Below, piece after piece: positions 5,817 to 7,080 of a stretch of DNA of 7,080 nucleotides; positions within the stretch are counted from its first letter, which is position 1, and every line of letters starts with the position of its first letter. The position numbers were made by a program, and so were the translations under genes. The stretch is from Candidatus Gottesmanbacteria bacterium RBG_16_37_8 (GTDB lineage Bacteria > Patescibacteriota > Microgenomatia > 2-02-FULL-39-11), in NCBI GenBank assembly GCA_001779055.1, contig MFJA01000015.1, positions 1,056 to 8,135 on the forward strand, read 5' to 3'. Under the pieces are notes generated by a model. It was not told the DNA's origin, did no database searches, and saw only the letters and a list, made by a program, of their open reading frames with translations.

Positions 5817-5966
5817 TTGACATGTGTATTTTCATGTGCACGCATTGTTGCTCTGCATATTCAAGGGTATAAAATAAAAGACTTCAAAAAAGACTATCCC
5901 TATCTTGATCTCACCAGACAGGACCTAAAGACTATTTACACATATTATCGAAAACTTCTTGCGTAA
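5817..5966 (+). pseudogene. DUF433-like antitoxin remnant (N-terminus degraded)
   Basis: A plus frame ending in TAA at 5964-5966 reads ARIVALHIQGYKIKDF, then KKDYPYLDLT, then RQDLKTIYTYYRKLLA. The G-x-x-I-x-DF-x-x-DYP-x-L-x-x-x-D spacing followed by a helical tail resembles the C-terminal half of DUF433 proteins, small helix-turn-helix antitoxins. The expected N-terminal part (an ITG/GTRIPV-type segment) is absent or scrambled, and no ATG is available; only a TTG at 5817 lies in frame. The last codons overlap the next frame, as in antitoxin-toxin pairs. Identification is from pattern memory and is tentative; a short live gene with an unusual start is less likely. Confidence 0.4.
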
Positions 5967-6135
5967 ACAGAAATCTCCTAAAAGGAAAAAATTCCGTTTT
6001 CTTTTGGACTCCGCTTTCGCTTCTTCTTCAACATTTCCCGAACTTGCCACAAATAAGGAAATTGATAATAAGGTGACAATATTTATTCACGATAAGAACC
6101 CGAAGGACTATTTTGGAAAAGCAATAAAGATCTAA
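5959..6135 (+). pseudogene. PIN-like (DUF5615-type) toxin remnant
   Basis: This frame, opening at a TTG inside the end of the DUF433-like frame, encodes 58 residues. After a basic start (RKQKSPKRKK) comes FRFLLDSAFASSSTFPEL. The hydrophobic strand ending in LLD matches the first active-site strand of PIN-like DUF5615 toxins. The rest, VTIFIHDKNPKDYFGKA, could be a later part after an internal deletion, because the family is normally about 100 residues or more. The arrangement downstream of a DUF433-like frame supports a decayed toxin-antitoxin locus. The assignment is weak on its own and depends on that pairing. Confidence 0.35.
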
Positions 6136-6145
6136 TCTATCTTGG

Positions 6146-6237
6146 GAGCCGGAAAGCGTACTCAGCTCGAACCTATCAAAGTATATCACTTCTGATTTAA
6201 TCTTACAGTTTAATGTTCTAAAAGAAAATTTAAACAT
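6146..6237 (+). repeat. Repeat copy B, related to 3789-3889
   Basis: Starts with GAGCCGG (6146-6152). The next bases, AAAGCGTACTCAGCTCGAACC, resemble the corresponding part of copy A. The core 6182-6237 aligns gaplessly with 3834-3889. In the same plus frame it reads YITSDLILQFNVLKENLNIK and stops at TAA shortly after. The frame's last bases supply the -10 box of the next gene. Confidence 0.6.
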
Positions 6238-6254
6238 AAAGAACTTTAAAACAT

Positions 6255-6263
6255 TGATATAAT
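6255..6263 (+). promoter_or_regulatory. Extended -10 promoter before the 238-residue gene
   Basis: TGATATAAT is an exact extended -10 element. It ends 9 nt before the ATG at 6273, giving a predicted start point about 1-4 nt upstream of the ATG and therefore a leaderless or near-leaderless mRNA. No good -35 box is visible. Confidence 0.6.
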
Positions 6264-6272
6264 CACAAAAAC

Positions 6273-6989
6273 ATGATCAATATCGAAAGATCAGAGCTTT
6301 ACCGAAGACCTGAATACACTCTAGAAAACATGGGGAGAGTTTTTGTCGTTTTAAATAAATTCGGGATAGTCTTTTCCCCCCAGAAACAAAATGAAGTTGA
6401 TCAACTTTTCTGCGGAATAGACTTTGCGGACCAACTTACTGACAACCAAATATTTTTTCCAAATGCTCCAGAAGACATTCTATCTTTTTTAGCTGGAAAA
6501 AGAGATTCTCTGCCCCCCGAATTTCCTCAACCAGTTGTCGAAAACTTCACTTTTCTGAAAGGGATTGTTGAGAGAAGAGGCTTTGATGACCAACTAGAAA
6601 AAACTGTAGGCGAGTTACTTTCTCTTCATAAACAATTATCATCTACATGTTTAATTCCCGAATACATTGACTTAACAAAAAAGGAGGCTGTAAAAAGTGC
6701 TGAGATGGCATTTTTATTTTTGGATGAAGATCTTCCTTTAAATGTAAAAGAATACCTGATCCAAGCGAATATTTTAGGGAACTTAGCAGATAATTTATTA
6801 GATTTAGAATCGGATCATGCAGAACATCAAATATTAATTCAACCTTCAAACAGGTTAAAATTGGCTCTAAAAATGGCAATAACCAAACAACTAGCGTATT
6901 TAATTCGGCATTATTCTCAAAAAAGGGAGTTGAAAGGTCTCGCAAAGAAATATGTGGCCATGCTATTCCAACGCAATGAAGGTAGATGA
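6273..6989 (+). CDS. All-helical protein with class I isoprenoid-synthase-like Asp motifs
   Basis: I do not recognise this 238-residue protein as a named family. It looks soluble and mostly helical, with no signal peptide or membrane segment. Two Asp-rich motifs stand out: D50-x2-D53-x3-D57 (DFADQLTD) and D173-x3-D177-x3-D181 (DNLLDLESD), about 120 residues apart. In class I prenyl transferases and squalene/phytoene synthase-like enzymes, two such motifs on facing helices bind Mg2+ and the diphosphate. The run after the second motif (HAEHQILIQP) also recalls the region following the second motif of phytoene synthases. A role in isoprenoid chemistry is therefore possible but unproven. ATG at 6273 follows an extended -10 box with no SD. 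Codon use is AT-rich like the neighbours. The gene stands alone, bounded by repeat copy B and the GC-rich repeats at the right edge. Confidence 0.7.
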   Translation: MINIERSELYRRPEYTLENMGRVFVVLNKFGIVFSPQKQNEVDQLFCGIDFADQLTDNQIFFPNAPEDILSFLAGKRDSLPPEFPQPVVENFTFLKGIVERRGFDDQLEKTVGELLSLHKQLSSTCLIPEYIDLTKKEAVKSAEMAFLFLDEDLPLNVKEYLIQANILGNLADNLLDLESDHAEHQILIQPSNRLKLALKMAITKQLAYLIRHYSQKRELKGLAKKYVAMLFQRNEGR

Positions 6990-7006
6990 ATTCTTGTGAT
7001 TTTCTG

Positions 7007-7071
7007 GAGCGGGATACCCCGCATTGCAGGGCGCCTCATCCTTACCTGCCCGCATTGCCCTTTGAGCGGGC
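7007..7071. repeat. GC-rich repeat cluster with hairpins
   Basis: This stretch is much richer in G and C than its surroundings. GAGCGGG occurs at 7007-7013 and 7064-7070, and CCCGCATTGC at 7018-7027 and 7049-7058, so a unit of that kind is partly duplicated in direct and inverted form. GCGGG/CCCGC (7009-7022) and GCCCGC/GCGGGC (7048-7071) are perfect short hairpin stems. TGCCCTTTGAGCGGG (7056-7070) matches 14 of 15 bases at 3781-3795, the end of the nuclease gene. Confidence 0.55.
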
Positions 7072-7080
7072 GATGGGATT
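7064..7080 (-). tRNA. Possible tRNA-Gly 3' end, cut by window edge
   Basis: On the minus strand these bases read AATCCCAT, CGCCCGC and T: part of the T-arm, the acceptor 3' strand and the discriminator of a Gly-type tRNA. They are identical to the fragment at 4728-4744. CAAA follows instead of an encoded CCA. If the sequence beyond the window continues with T-loop, anticodon and D-arm, this is the intact gene and the inner copy is its duplicated 3' end; otherwise it is one more fragment. Confidence 0.4.

Noticed and set aside
5817..5845. Plus-strand promoter beginning with TTGACA at 5817
   Set aside because: A perfect -35 hexamer, but the bases 16-18 nt downstream (around CACGCATT) do not resemble a -10 box.
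6028..6237. 69-residue minus-strand open frame
   Set aside because: Lies antisense to the toxin-like remnant and repeat copy B, has no family features and no SD.

Overview
The window is AT-rich, tightly packed bacterial DNA. It has very short intergenic gaps, overlapping genes, the standard genetic code (TGA, TAA and TAG all act as stops) and mostly weak Shine-Dalgarno signals. The gene style suggests a small-genome bacterium of the Patescibacteria/CPR type: a stand-alone riboflavin kinase, minimal ECF subunits, an SNase-sunset fusion and tRNA-like intergenic debris. That placement is an inference; no marker gene in the window proves it.

Left third (1-2519, minus strand): a flavin-salvage operon. 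A sigma70-like promoter (2491-2519) starts a transcript that opens with an FMN riboswitch (2364-2483). An intrinsic terminator (2308-2331) follows, directly before the first ATG. Behind it come a RibU-like ECF substrate-binding protein, one EcfA-type ATPase, a short EcfT membrane protein and a riboflavin kinase. The kinase stop codon lies inside the 5' end of a tRNA gene that runs off the left edge. Together these genes would import riboflavin, phosphorylate it to FMN, and shut off when FMN is plentiful.

Middle (2525-3789, plus strand): a divergent pair overlapping by ATGA, a glyoxalase-II-like metallo-beta-lactamase-fold hydrolase and a membrane-anchored nuclease with a C-terminal sunset domain.

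Right half (3790-7080): a looser, accessory-looking zone. It holds a nucleoside phosphorylase-family gene, an EamA/DMT permease, a decayed gene pair resembling a DUF433 antitoxin and a PIN-like toxin, and an all-helical protein with class I isoprenoid-synthase-like Asp motifs. These genes are separated by direct repeats that resemble the 3' end of a tRNA (GAGCGGG type, near 3789, 4728, 6146, 7007 and 7064). Two of them share a further 56-bp core. A 17-nt tRNA-Gly-like 3' end occurs identically at 4728-4744 and at the right edge, 7064-7080, so 4728-7063 could be an integrated or recombined segment. The permease and the last gene both have extended -10 promoters placed so close to the ATG that their mRNAs may be leaderless.
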